A stretch of DNA of 64,000 nucleotides from JAJFUB01 sp964622325 (GTDB taxonomy: Bacteria; Armatimonadota; Zipacnadia; Zipacnadales; UBA11051): the NCBI GenBank assembly GCA_964622325.1, contig CAZUOJ010000005.1, positions 17,204 to 81,203 on the forward strand, given 5' to 3'. The first letter of the stretch is position 1; the number at the start of each line of letters is the position of its first letter. Below are positions 53,556 to 62,478 of this stretch, one piece after another. Both the position numbers and the translations under genes were made by a program. Under the pieces are notes generated by a model, which made no database searches, was not told the DNA's origin, and saw only the letters and a program-made list of their open reading frames with translations.

Positions 53556-54389
53556 TCAGGATTGGCGCCCCCGCACCGCCTCATGCACGGCTTTTACAAC
53601 CTTTAATAAAGCCGGCAGTTCCGCCAGCGGAATCATGTTTGGCCCGTCACACGGCGCTTGTTCCGGCTGCGGATGCACTTCCAAAAATAAGCCGTCAATG
53701 CCCATCGCGGCGGCAGCGCGCGCCAGGCCCGCAGCAAATTCCCTTTGCCCGCCCGAAGCGCCCCCAGCTCCCCCGGGCAGCTGCACACTGTGTGTGGCGT
53801 CAAAAATTACAGGCGCCCCCAGCCGCCGCATTATTGCCAGGCCCCGCATGTCGACAACAAGATTATGATAGCCGAAAGTCGTCCCCCGTTCCGTCAATAG
53901 CACGCGCTGATTGCCTGTCGAATAAACTTTCTCCAGAGAAAACTTCATATCTTCTGGCGCCATAAATTGTCCTTTTTTGATGTTGACAGGCTTGCCGGTT
54001 TGGCCGCAGGCCACAAGCAAATCCGTCTGCCGACATAAAAACGCCGGCACTTGCAGAATATCCAGCACTTCTGCGGCCACAGCGGCTTGCTGTGTTTCAT
54101 GCACATCTGACAGGACAAGCACGCCCGCGCGCGCCTTGACTTTGGCCAAAATCTCCAGGCCCGCTTGCCAGCCCGGCCCGCGTGGCGACGCTGCTGACGT
54201 GCGATTTGCCTTATCATACGAAGCCTTGAATACATAGGGCCAGTCCGCCGCCGCCGCCATATCCCGAATACGGCACGCTATCTCGTATGTCGTTTCCTCA
54301 TCTTCCACAAGACACGGCCCCGCAATTAACACAAGCTCTCCCGCGCCGAATGTCACAGGGCCAACGGAAAAAGGCACTGGCTCATTCAT
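53556..54389 (-). CDS. kdsA: 3-deoxy-8-phosphooctulonate synthase
   Basis: 277 residues. It condenses arabinose-5-phosphate with phosphoenolpyruvate to Kdo-8-phosphate. Conserved segments include LIAGPCLVEDEE, FKASYDKANRTS, VLSDVHE, NIKKGQFMAPEDM and FDATHSVQLPGG, all in the expected order. The PEP-binding Lys and metal-ligand positions look intact, with Cys in IAGPC suggesting the metal-dependent class. kdsD follows 26 bp downstream; kdsB is 134 bp upstream. Confidence 0.96.
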   Translation of the reverse strand: MNEPVPFSVGPVTFGAGELVLIAGPCLVEDEETTYEIACRIRDMAAAADWPYVFKASYDKANRTSAASPRGPGWQAGLEILAKVKARAGVLVLSDVHETQQAAVAAEVLDILQVPAFLCRQTDLLVACGQTGKPVNIKKGQFMAPEDMKFSLEKVYSTGNQRVLLTERGTTFGYHNLVVDMRGLAIMRRLGAPVIFDATHSVQLPGGAGGASGGQREFAAGLARAAAAMGIDGLFLEVHPQPEQAPCDGPNMIPLAELPALLKVVKAVHEAVRGRQS

Positions 54390-54523
54390 ATACAGTTCTC
54401 TGCCCTAAAGGAAAATTAATTTTTGCGCGCCCCTCTGCGCAGCATGTCTCAAAACATGCTTTGTGTTGTGTTCGTTCTCAATTAAAGCTTTGCTCCTGAT
54501 TTTCTCATTGGCTAGCGTTTCGG

Positions 54524-55312
54524 CTAAGCAGATTGTGATCCCATTATCTGCCGCACGCGTTCTAAATCCTCCTGCGTATCCACGCCGATGGGAGAATAAT
54601 CCACAATGACGACGCGAATCCGGCAGCCATTTTCCAGCGCCCGGAGCTGCTCGAGGCTTTCCGTCATCTCCAGGGGCGTGCGTGGCAAGGATGCCATCCA
54701 GAGCAATGTTTCCCGTGTATAAACATACAGGCCAATATGTTTGAGCGGCTGCAGGCCGGATTGCGGATGCACGCGCGGCGCCTGCTCATCCCATTCCACG
54801 CCTTGGGGCAGGCGAAAATAGGGAATGGGGCAGCGCGAAAAATACAGTGCATAGCCCTGTTGATCCACAACGACTTTAACGGCCGCCGGATCCAGATGCT
54901 CCGCCAATGTATGGATAGGCGAGGCGATTGTGCTCATGCGCAGGCCAGCTTCGTGGAAAAAAGGCTCAATCGCCGCCTCAATAATCTCGGGCTTTATGAG
55001 CGGCTCATCGCCCTGAATATTGACAATGAGATCGCATTCTAGCCGGGCCGCGACTTCCGCCAGCCTATCCGTTCCTGAGGCATGCGCCGCCGATGTCATG
55101 ACGGCCTGGCCGCCAAAAGCCGTCACGGCCTGCCGCACTTCCTCGCTGTCGGTCGCGACAATGACTTCCTGCATATAGCGCGCCTGACGGGCGCGCTCAT
55201 ACACATGCTGGATCATTGGCTTGCCGGCAATGTCTAAAAGCACTTTATTGGGCAAGCGTGTTGCCGCCAAACGCGCGGGGATCATGCCGATTATGCGCAG
55301 CGTGTCAGTCAT
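54524..55312 (-). CDS. kdsB: 3-deoxy-manno-octulosonate cytidylyltransferase
   Basis: 262 residues from ATG 55312 (a longer frame begins at 55348 and would overlap mreD). It activates Kdo to CMP-Kdo for lipid A core assembly. Markers are MIPARLAATRLPNKVL near the N-terminus, VATDSEEV, HASGTDRLAEVA, VNIQGDEPLI and GVDTQEDLERVR. It lies 32 bp after mreD on the same strand. Confidence 0.95.
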   Translation of the reverse strand: MTDTLRIIGMIPARLAATRLPNKVLLDIAGKPMIQHVYERARQARYMQEVIVATDSEEVRQAVTAFGGQAVMTSAAHASGTDRLAEVAARLECDLIVNIQGDEPLIKPEIIEAAIEPFFHEAGLRMSTIASPIHTLAEHLDPAAVKVVVDQQGYALYFSRCPIPYFRLPQGVEWDEQAPRVHPQSGLQPLKHIGLYVYTRETLLWMASLPRTPLEMTESLEQLRALENGCRIRVVIVDYSPIGVDTQEDLERVRQIMGSQSA

Positions 55313-55344
55313 AATGTGCTTTTGCCGCCTCACTGAGCCGTTTT

Positions 55345-55872
55345 TCAAATTTCTTCCGCCTGGGGATACACACGGGCGACCGATCGGACAATCGGAAATA
55401 ATAATCCAGTGATGATAAGCCCATAGACAACGCGGGCGAGCGTCGCCTTGCCCCAGATCTGGGGGCTGGGCGGCGGCGCGAAGATGAGCTGCACGATGGC
55501 GGCGCCGATGATGCCCAGCGCCGCTAAAATCATCGCCACGGGCAATCGCTCGGAAAATAAGCGCCCCCGCAATGCGCCGGCAAAATAGCCCAAGCCCATA
55601 TAGGATATAAACAAATGCCCCATTGGGACATTGGCCAAAGACGCCCAGATTAAAGCGCCGCTAAAGCCCGCAAAGAGGCCGGCAATCCGCCCGGCATTCA
55701 GCCCCAGCATAATGGCTGTCGCCAACACTAAATCCGGCGGCTGGCCGGACAAACGCAGCCATGTCGGCCATGAGGCTTGCAGCGCGCCCCAGACCAAAAG
55801 CAGCACAAACGACACAATATGGCCTAATACGATTGAGCCCCGCGGGGCCAAAAGCCCATAGCTAACCGCCAT
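55345..55872 (-). CDS. mreD: rod-shape-determining protein MreD
   Basis: 175 residues from ATG 55872, with about five membrane helices and the conserved PPDLVLATAIMLGLNAGRIA segment, followed by FAGFSGALIWASL. It overlaps the end of mreC by 11 bp. MreD is the inner-membrane part of the elongasome. The frame is open upstream inside mreC but the extra residues are not MreD-like. Confidence 0.85.
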   Translation of the reverse strand: MAVSYGLLAPRGSIVLGHIVSFVLLLVWGALQASWPTWLRLSGQPPDLVLATAIMLGLNAGRIAGLFAGFSGALIWASLANVPMGHLFISYMGLGYFAGALRGRLFSERLPVAMILAALGIIGAAIVQLIFAPPPSPQIWGKATLARVVYGLIITGLLFPIVRSVARVYPQAEEI

Positions 55873-56722
55873 GGCGTTGCACCAGCACGTAGGAAAGATG
55901 ATCAAAATCCACAAAGGGCCGAATGAAGGCAATCACATCCAGACTGCCCGCCGCCGCCCGCTCCAACCGTTCAATCGTCCCAATCGGAATCCCGGGCGGA
56001 TACACTTCGCCCAGCCCGGAAGTGACGATGACATCGCCTTCCCGCAAATTCGCCCGCCCCAGCACTTTATCCATCACAAGCATTTCCGCTGTCGCCTCTA
56101 ACTCCGGGGCCGCATGGATCATCCCCTGCGTATGAGGCGGCCTTAAGGTCATTCCCGCCACAGCATGTTCCGCATCTATCAGCGGAAACACATAGCCCCG
56201 CGGCCCGCGCACCTCAATAATGCGGCCGACCAGCCCCGCCTCCGTCCGCACGATATTGCCCACTTCCAGCTTCTGGCCCCCTTCGGCTTTTATGATGAGA
56301 CGCTTGCTGCGCAGCCCGTAATTCACACTCACGACAGGAGCCGCAAAAGTGGCAACGGGCAGCTGCTGCGCTAAGCCCAAAAGCTTGCGCAGCCGTTGAT
56401 TTTCGGCATGCTCCGCAATTAATTGCAGCTTCTGTGCCGCCAATTCCTCATTTAATGCCCGCAGCCGCCGATTTTCCTCCATCAGCTGCCGCCCGCGCAG
56501 CAAGCCGACGCCGACAGCATGCAATTCGCGCCCCGCCGCCGCTGTTGCACATTGCACTGGCCACGCTAAAGCCACGATCGCTCGTTCCGGCCAGCTGGCC
56601 GCCTCGCTTTTCCCCTCCCCACGCTTCCAGGCGCTATGCTGCCAGATCGTCAGAAGCACAGCCAGCCCAATCAGAATATACAGCTGACGTCTTTCTGTTG
56701 TCGCATACGTCCGTGGAAGCAT
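55862..56722 (-). CDS. mreC: rod-shape-determining protein MreC
   Basis: 286 residues: a short basic N-terminus, one membrane helix (about 13-28), a coiled coil (about 75-115, ENRRLRALNEELAAQKLQ) and the beta-domain (about 125-280) with IRTEAGLVGRI-like and VIVTSGLGEVYPPGIPIGTI motifs (the family's 'TSGLGG-x-FPxG' element). It links the MreB filament to the peptidoglycan synthases in the periplasm. mreD overlaps its end; mreB lies 211 bp upstream on the same strand, and the bases between hold no gene. Confidence 0.93.
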   Translation of the reverse strand: MLPRTYATTERRQLYILIGLAVLLTIWQHSAWKRGEGKSEAASWPERAIVALAWPVQCATAAAGRELHAVGVGLLRGRQLMEENRRLRALNEELAAQKLQLIAEHAENQRLRKLLGLAQQLPVATFAAPVVSVNYGLRSKRLIIKAEGGQKLEVGNIVRTEAGLVGRIIEVRGPRGYVFPLIDAEHAVAGMTLRPPHTQGMIHAAPELEATAEMLVMDKVLGRANLREGDVIVTSGLGEVYPPGIPIGTIERLERAAAGSLDVIAFIRPFVDFDHLSYVLVQRHGG

Positions 56723-56933
56723 ACAAGCATTTCTCGTCGCCCAAAATTAGCCCCAAACAAGAAAAAGGCCTTCCCCACAACTGAACAGCGGCCTTTTAGC
56801 AAAATAGCAAGCGGAAGACAGAATCTCAGCGCTTTATAAAATAGATGTATTCTCGTCAAGCCGCGTGCCGGCGAAGCGTAATCAGAGCACAAACAGGGGC
56901 GAAGAAAAGCAGATGGCGCGGCCCCCAGCCTCT

Positions 56934-58013
56934 TTAATGCGCGTTGCCGCGCGCCACCCGCAACTCCTCCATATAGCGCGCACAGCCCATGACCACACAT
57001 GTCAAGGGATCTTCCGCCACATACACCGGAATATCCGTTTCGGCGCTGATGAGCTGATCCAGGCCTTGCAGCAAAGCCCCGCCTCCCGCCAGAACAATCC
57101 CGCGATTCATAATATCCGCCGCCAGCTCCGGCGGCGTCGCATCCAGCGTCTCCTTGACCATCTCCACAATCGCATTGATAGGCCCCTGAATGGCTTCGCG
57201 CACTTCGCCGGAGCTGATGACAATGCTGCGAGGCAAACCGCTCAACAAATCCTTGCCCCGCACCTCTAATTGCTCTTCTTCCTGGCGCGGGAACGCCGAG
57301 CCAATGCGGATTTTAATCCATTCCGCCGTCGTCTCGCCAATATACAGATTAAACTCCCGCCGAATGTAAGCGCTGATGGCCTCATCAATCTCTTCGCCCG
57401 CAATGCGCATGGAGCGCTGTGTGCATATCCCGCCCAATGAAATCACGGCAATTTCGGTAGTTCCGCCCCCAATGTCCACAATCATATTGCCCACAGGCTC
57501 CGCCACGGGCAGGCCGGCTCCAATGGCCGCCGCCATCGGCTCATCGATAATCTCACATTCAATCGCGCCCGCCTGCCGCGCCGCATCCTCCACGGCCCGC
57601 CGCTCCACTTCTGTGATGCCTGAAGGCACGCCAATGACAATGCGCGGATGCGTGAACCAGCGCTTCGGCTGCACTTTTTTGATGAAATGCCGCAGCATCG
57701 CCTCTGTCACATCAAAATCCGCAATAACGCCGTTGCGCAAAGGACGAACAGCGGCAATGCGGGCCGGCGTGCGCCCCACCATCCTCTTGGCATCCTCGCC
57801 GACCGCCAGCACTTCATTTGTTTCTGTATCGACGGCCACGACTGACGGCTCCCGCAACAAAATCCCGCGGCCTGCCACATGCACCAGCGTGTTCGCCGTC
57901 CCCAAATCTATGCCCAGTTCCGGCGAAAAACGCGAAAAACAGTGCAGCAGCCGCCGCAAGCCATGCTCCGCCCAGGAAGAACGATTATGATGCATTCCAA
58001 TCAGTCTGCGCAT
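56934..58013 (-). CDS. mreB: rod-shape-determining protein MreB
   Basis: 359 residues. Actin-fold ATPase that guides side-wall growth. Phosphate-1 motif LGIDLGTANTLVHV, IDEPMAAAIGAGL, phosphate-2 VDIGGGTTEIAVISLGG and the adenosine motif GIVLAGGGALLQGLD are intact. The N-terminus before the first motif is about 32 residues, longer than usual; ATG 57995 is an alternative start. It begins 7 bp after maf. Confidence 0.96.
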   Translation of the reverse strand: MRRLIGMHHNRSSWAEHGLRRLLHCFSRFSPELGIDLGTANTLVHVAGRGILLREPSVVAVDTETNEVLAVGEDAKRMVGRTPARIAAVRPLRNGVIADFDVTEAMLRHFIKKVQPKRWFTHPRIVIGVPSGITEVERRAVEDAARQAGAIECEIIDEPMAAAIGAGLPVAEPVGNMIVDIGGGTTEIAVISLGGICTQRSMRIAGEEIDEAISAYIRREFNLYIGETTAEWIKIRIGSAFPRQEEEQLEVRGKDLLSGLPRSIVISSGEVREAIQGPINAIVEMVKETLDATPPELAADIMNRGIVLAGGGALLQGLDQLISAETDIPVYVAEDPLTCVVMGCARYMEELRVARGNAH

Positions 58014-58020
58014 AATGTAC

Positions 58021-58617
58021 TTATAGCCCCTGCCATCCCAGCTTCGCTAACATTTCCCAAAGTCGCGCTAAAGGCAATCCCACGACATTGAGATAAGAGC
58101 CAATTAATTCCGCCACAAACAAGCCGGCTCCGGATTGAATCCCATAAGCCCCGGCCTTATCCAGCGGATCGCCCGAAGCCACATAATCCTTTATTATCTT
58201 ATCATCTAAAACATGAAAGCGCACGAGAGAAGTTTCACAGGATTCCGCCAGGATTCTGCCGCTACCAGCCTCCACCAGCGCGAGAGCTGTATGCACATTA
58301 TGGACGCGTCCGGACAACATCCGGAGCATGGCCTCCGCCTCCGCCGCGTTTGCCGGCTTGCCCAGCACCTGGCGCCCCACCGCCACCACTGTATCCGCGC
58401 CTAAAACGATTCCCTCGGCAAAACGCGCCGCCACATCCAGCGCTTTTGCGCGCGCCCCAGCCCTCGCCACTGCCTGAGGACGGCCCTGAACACGGAGCTG
58501 CGCCTCCGCTTCGCTTGTCGCCACTACGAAATCAATTCCCGCCTTCCGCAAAATCTCCTGCCGCCGCGGCGAGGCCGAAGCGACAATCAAACCGGAAAAC
58601 CCGCTAGCCTCCTTCAT
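58021..58617 (-). CDS. maf: Maf-type nucleoside triphosphate pyrophosphatase
   Basis: 198 residues from ATG 58617, which overlaps the ubiB stop by 4 bp. Markers are IVASASPRRQEILRKAGIDF (residues 11-30), VLGADTVVAVGRQVLGKP, MLRMLSGRVHNVHT and DPLDKAGAYGIQ. These enzymes hydrolyse dTTP, UTP or modified nucleotides to monophosphates and have been tied to septation control. Specificity (YhdE or YceF type) was not determined. mreB follows after 7 bp, the usual maf-mreB link. Confidence 0.93.
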   Translation of the reverse strand: MKEASGFSGLIVASASPRRQEILRKAGIDFVVATSEAEAQLRVQGRPQAVARAGARAKALDVAARFAEGIVLGADTVVAVGRQVLGKPANAAEAEAMLRMLSGRVHNVHTALALVEAGSGRILAESCETSLVRFHVLDDKIIKDYVASGDPLDKAGAYGIQSGAGLFVAELIGSYLNVVGLPLARLWEMLAKLGWQGL

Positions 58618-60302
58618 AAGCGCCCGGACCGCAAAATAGAAAACAAGAGCCATGCCCCCAGCACAATCCCGGCCAGCAAATACCCCCAGATCAGCCATTC
58701 GCCCAGCATGCCGCCTGTTTGGATGTTCATCACCAGATTTGTGGAGGAGACAATGATGGCAGCCACTACAATGGCAAAAGCCAGACGATTAATCATTAAA
58801 TCCAGACGATGCAGCGATTGCTCCATATTCTCATGGGCCAGCCGCACACGCACGCCGCCCCCTTGCAGCCGCTGTAGCACTTGATTAATCTGGCGCGGCA
58901 ACAGCAATGCGTAGCGATAATAGCTGCGCAGCACCCGGGACAGATCCTGCGCCAGCCGTTGCGGCTTCAGCCGCTCCCACAGCAATATGCCTGCTTCCTG
59001 GCGCACCACTTGCTGGGCGTCAAATTGTTCATCCAGCTGCAAGCAGACGCCCTCTGTGACCATTAAGGCCTTGGCAATGGCCGCCAGCGCGGCGGGCATG
59101 CGCACGCGATGCCGCAGCACGAGCGATAGCATCTGATCCAGAAGCTCGCCCAGCCCCACTTGGGCGCTGCTGCGCAATCCCGCATAATACGAAATCATGC
59201 GGCCTACATCCGCCGTCAATTGCGGCACATCCGTTGTGTCGCTCACAACGCCCAGCAGCAGCAATTGATCTGTGATTTCCTGCGGATCCTCCTCCAGCGC
59301 CGCTAAAAGCAAAGCCATCAAATGTTCACGCAGCTGCCGATCTACAGCCACAGCATTGCCGCAATCTAAAAACGCGATCCGCGCCCCACCCATAAACAGC
59401 ACATTGCCCGGATGCGGATCATTGTGGAAAAAGCCATCCCGCATAATCTGCCGGATCATTAAGCTCGCCATATTGCGCGCCGCGGCCGGCCGATCCACGC
59501 CATATTGTGTGAGCGCTTCCTCATCTGTGGCTTTGGCTCCGGGCACCCATTCCACCACTAATACGCGCCGTGTACAATATTCCCAGTATACTCTGGGCAC
59601 ATACGCGTCCTCATCGTGACGCAGATTGTGCCGCAAACGCTCTGTATTATGCGCCTCATTCAGAAAATTCAATTCCCAGCGCAAATGATGGGCAAAATCT
59701 TGCACGAGCTCCAGAAGCCGATTTTCCGCCGCCCAGGCGATGTTCCGCTCCGCCTGCCGCGCCGCCGCCAGCAAAATATTCAAATCCAGCTCCACAATTT
59801 CCGCCACATGCTCTCGCTGCACTTTCACGGCTACGGGCGCGCCATCAGGCAATGTCGCGTAATGCACTTGCGCCAGCGAAGCCGAAGCCCGGGACGTCGC
59901 CTCAAATGTCGCAAAAAGCTTTTCGGGCGGCGCCCCCAGCTCCTGCTGGAGCACGCGCGCCACTTCCTCCCAGGGCGCAGGCGGCACTTTATCCTGCAGC
60001 TGGCGCAATTCTTGAACATACGGCGCGGAAAGCAAATCTCCCCGCGTCGCTAAAAGCTGCCCGAATTTGATGGCTGTAGGCCCCAGCTCCTCCAGCGCAT
60101 GCCGCAGCCGCTCCGGCAATTCCATACGCGCCACGGCCTCATCCACGGGCTTTTGCCGTCGCGGATAGCGCGGATCTAAATGATGCGCAAGATAGCTCAA
60201 GCCAAAGCGCCCCAAAACAGCCAGAATGTGACTCACACGCCGCAAGCCAGCGCGTGTGCGCCCGCCCAATGTATCATACAGAGGCTTTTCAGATTCGAAC
60301 AT
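58614..60302 (-). CDS. UbiB/ABC1/ADCK-family atypical kinase
   Basis: 562 residues from ATG 60302, with GGAG 9 nt upstream; ATG 60338 is possible and would overlap the AmrS-like gene by 50 bp. The family KxGQ motif lies at residues 79-82 (PTAIKFGQLLATRGDL). Kinase-like elements include VAVKVQREHV, MRDGFFHNDPHPGNVLF and IAFLDCGNA. Two membrane helices end the protein. UbiB-type proteins support ubiquinone or other isoprenoid-lipid handling; no quinone genes are in the window. Maf overlaps its end by 4 bp. Confidence 0.88.
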   Translation of the reverse strand: MFESEKPLYDTLGGRTRAGLRRVSHILAVLGRFGLSYLAHHLDPRYPRRQKPVDEAVARMELPERLRHALEELGPTAIKFGQLLATRGDLLSAPYVQELRQLQDKVPPAPWEEVARVLQQELGAPPEKLFATFEATSRASASLAQVHYATLPDGAPVAVKVQREHVAEIVELDLNILLAAARQAERNIAWAAENRLLELVQDFAHHLRWELNFLNEAHNTERLRHNLRHDEDAYVPRVYWEYCTRRVLVVEWVPGAKATDEEALTQYGVDRPAAARNMASLMIRQIMRDGFFHNDPHPGNVLFMGGARIAFLDCGNAVAVDRQLREHLMALLLAALEEDPQEITDQLLLLGVVSDTTDVPQLTADVGRMISYYAGLRSSAQVGLGELLDQMLSLVLRHRVRMPAALAAIAKALMVTEGVCLQLDEQFDAQQVVRQEAGILLWERLKPQRLAQDLSRVLRSYYRYALLLPRQINQVLQRLQGGGVRVRLAHENMEQSLHRLDLMINRLAFAIVVAAIIVSSTNLVMNIQTGGMLGEWLIWGYLLAGIVLGAWLLFSILRSGRL

Positions 60303-61287
60303 GGGCGCTTGCTCCACAGGCCGAGCACCTTCCTTCATTGTTGAGCCCCGTGTTTTCGGCTTGGAAGCCGTAACGCCGGATGAGGGTCTGGCCGCATTGC
60401 GGGCACAGCGTGTCTGTGGCTCCCGGCAGCCACACATTGCCCACATACACGAATTTGAGCTTTTCCCGGGCAAGCTCATAGGCGCGCTTGAGCGTCTCTA
60501 AGGGCGTGGGCGGCGCCTCAAACTGATAATCCGGATGATAGGCGGAAAAATGAACGGGCAGCTCTGGCGACACGGAAGCCGCCCAATCCACTAGCTCCCG
60601 CAATTCCTCTTCCGAATCGTTTTCTCCGGGAATGAGCAGATTTGTGATTTCGACATGCGCCCGCCCAAACGCCCGCTCTACAGTGCGCCGCGCTGGCCAG
60701 CCCTCCCCTTGGCATAGCCGCTTATAAAAATCCTCCCGCATGGATTTGATATCCACATTCATCGCATCAATGTACGGCAGCAGCTCCTCTAACGGCGCCT
60801 CTTCCACAATCCCGTTCGTCACGAGCACATTATACATTCCTGCTTCTCGAATTAACGGCGCTGTCTCCCGCACATATTCGTACCATATAAAAGGCTCATT
60901 GTAAGTATAGGAGAGGCCAATATTGCCGCGCGAAGCGTATTGCTTGGCTATCTGCGCCATCTGCGCCGGCAAAATCGTCCGCGTTGGCGCCTGCTGCTGG
61001 GAAATCTGCCAATTCTGGCAAAAAGCGCAACGCAGATTGCAGCCGAATGTCCCCGCCGACAGAATAAGCGAGCCCGGATGAAAATGATACAGAGGCTTCT
61101 TCTCTATGGGATCCAGCGCCAGCGATGTTACTTCTGCATAATTGAGCGACAGCAAACGGCCCTGTACATTTTGCCGCACACGGCAACGCCCTGTATGTCC
61201 CGGCGCAATCTGACAATGCCAGGGACAGAGCTGACAGACAATGCGTTCCCCCTCCTTCGTATAATACAGGGCTTCCCTTTGCGGCAT
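60289..61287 (-). CDS. amrS: AmmeMemoRadiSam-type radical SAM enzyme (AmrS)
   Basis: 332 residues from ATG 61287, which has GAGGGG upstream; a TTG two codons earlier is too close to that site. The radical SAM motif is C83-NLR-C87-AF-C90. N-terminal Cys18, Cys21, Cys25 and Cys35 and a C-terminal zinc-ribbon-like pair (LCPQCGQ … CSACGAS) complete the protein. Phrases such as SYTYNEPFIWYEY and NVLVTNGI are typical of AmrS. Members occur with AMMECR1- and Memo-like proteins, not seen here. The reaction is not established. It overlaps ubiB by 14 bp. Confidence 0.87.
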   Translation of the reverse strand: MPQREALYYTKEGERIVCQLCPWHCQIAPGHTGRCRVRQNVQGRLLSLNYAEVTSLALDPIEKKPLYHFHPGSLILSAGTFGCNLRCAFCQNWQISQQQAPTRTILPAQMAQIAKQYASRGNIGLSYTYNEPFIWYEYVRETAPLIREAGMYNVLVTNGIVEEAPLEELLPYIDAMNVDIKSMREDFYKRLCQGEGWPARRTVERAFGRAHVEITNLLIPGENDSEEELRELVDWAASVSPELPVHFSAYHPDYQFEAPPTPLETLKRAYELAREKLKFVYVGNVWLPGATDTLCPQCGQTLIRRYGFQAENTGLNNEGRCSACGASAHVRI

Positions 61288-61373
61288 ATCCAATCCCCTC
61301 TTTTCCTTCCTCGTTGCTCCGCCTCACACGATGAACAAGCCTGCTGAAGCCTTACATTGAAACAAAATGTGCC

Positions 61374-62141
61374 CTAATCAGTGCCAAAAGGCGGCTCGCC
61401 CTGAATGCTTTCCACAAGCGCCTTTGTTGCCGCGATTTGCTCCTCTGTGCCCCAGACAGCCAGCCACACGCCGCCTTCGGCGCCGCATACGCCGCCGGCT
61501 CCAATTTGATGCGCCTCCACGCCTGTTAAAATCTCCAGCGCCTCAATCTCCGTGATAATTTCTCCCTGTACAGGCCACAGCGCCGGCATCCCGGGACGGC
61601 TGCATTCCGGCTCTGTGTTTATTAAATCCGCCAATTCCTGAATATCCTCTGCTATTTGCTTTTCCAGGCCCACAGGAATAATCAAATGCAGGCCTTTGCC
61701 GTACGCGGAGCCGATGATAGTCCCCAGCGTGCCGCCCTCCGGATGCCCCACAAGCACGCCGGCCATGCCTGTCTCATAATTGAGCGCATTGGCGCCCTTA
61801 ATCACAACATCCCCGCATTTCATTTGCAACACAGCTTCCTTGAGCGTGAGCTCCGATTTCTGGCCCTTGACAAAAATGTATTCCGGGATGTTGCCCGTAA
61901 AAATGTTCGCCGTATCCGCCTTTGCGGGCACAGTGCGCCCCAGCACATAAGCGCCCTTTTGTATCTTTTCCCCCACAAGCTCTTCCACAATGTAGGCATT
62001 TGTCGTGCCCTTGCAGACGGCCACAATGCCCTTTTGCATCGCCTCCTGGACAACAGGCAAAGCCGCCACGCCTTTGGCGATTAGCCGCTTGCTCTCCGAG
62101 ACTGTTAACACGAAGCTGTAAGAATGCAGCTCGCCGTTCAT
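61374..62141 (-). CDS. conserved protein of unknown function
   Basis: 255 residues, not recognised as a named family. There is no signal peptide or membrane helix. The N-terminal half has an ordered alpha/beta pattern (SESKRLIAKGVAALP, IVAVCKGTTNAYIVEELVGE); the middle is Gly-rich (MAGVLVGHPEGGTLGTIIGS); and near the C-terminus is QIGAGGVCGAEGGVWLAVWG, followed by a final helix. The many well-ordered motifs suggest a real enzyme or ligand-binding protein with wide distribution. AAGGAGC precedes the ATG and a good promoter lies upstream, so it may begin the long minus-strand series, with amrS 86 bp downstream. Confidence 0.7.
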   Translation of the reverse strand: MNGELHSYSFVLTVSESKRLIAKGVAALPVVQEAMQKGIVAVCKGTTNAYIVEELVGEKIQKGAYVLGRTVPAKADTANIFTGNIPEYIFVKGQKSELTLKEAVLQMKCGDVVIKGANALNYETGMAGVLVGHPEGGTLGTIIGSAYGKGLHLIIPVGLEKQIAEDIQELADLINTEPECSRPGMPALWPVQGEIITEIEALEILTGVEAHQIGAGGVCGAEGGVWLAVWGTEEQIAATKALVESIQGEPPFGTD

Positions 62142-62478
62142 GATATCGCTCCTTCGTAAAGCTTTCGCGTGCTTTTTGCGCTGTTAGTTAGGAGTATAAC
62201 AATGGCAGGGGCTGCTTGGCAAGGAAACAAACGCCTCAATGCCTCCATAGCGCCGGCTAAAGACGCAGATTACACACAAATGCCCCTTACATTTTTTATT
62301 AGCCTTTTTCGAAATAAAAGCTCATCCCTGAGGATTTTCATTGTCTCTTGCAGCGTCAAGGCCTTTATGAAACAATTAAAACAAAATGCTCCTTATTCTT
62401 CTTTAAGAGGCGTAAGCAAAGGACAGCCATTGTGAATACATTTTGCTTTCATTTAAATTAAATAAGGAGGAAACAAAA
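62142..62478. other. divergent intergenic region
   Basis: These 337 bases separate the minus-strand unknown gene from the plus-strand secreted protein gene. They hold a likely minus-strand promoter (62193-62222), an A/T-rich plus-strand stretch with a weak TTGTGA/TTAAAT pair (about 62430-62458) and AGGAGG before ATG 62479. No coding frame is convincing. Confidence 0.55.
62193..62222 (-). promoter_or_regulatory. promoter for the minus-strand series starting at 62141
   Basis: TTGCCA (62217-62222) and TATACT (62193-62198) on the minus strand, 18 bp apart, each matching consensus at five of six positions. It would give a leader of about 45 bases before ATG 62141. Confidence 0.55.

Noticed and set aside
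54441..54460. kdsB terminator hairpin
   Set aside because: AGCATGT/ACATGCT forms a 7-bp stem, but no T-run follows in the direction of kdsB transcription.
61374..62141. Bacterial microcompartment (BMC) shell protein
   Set aside because: The Gly-rich beta/alpha pattern first suggested it, but the BMC signature near the N-terminus is missing and no microcompartment enzymes are nearby.
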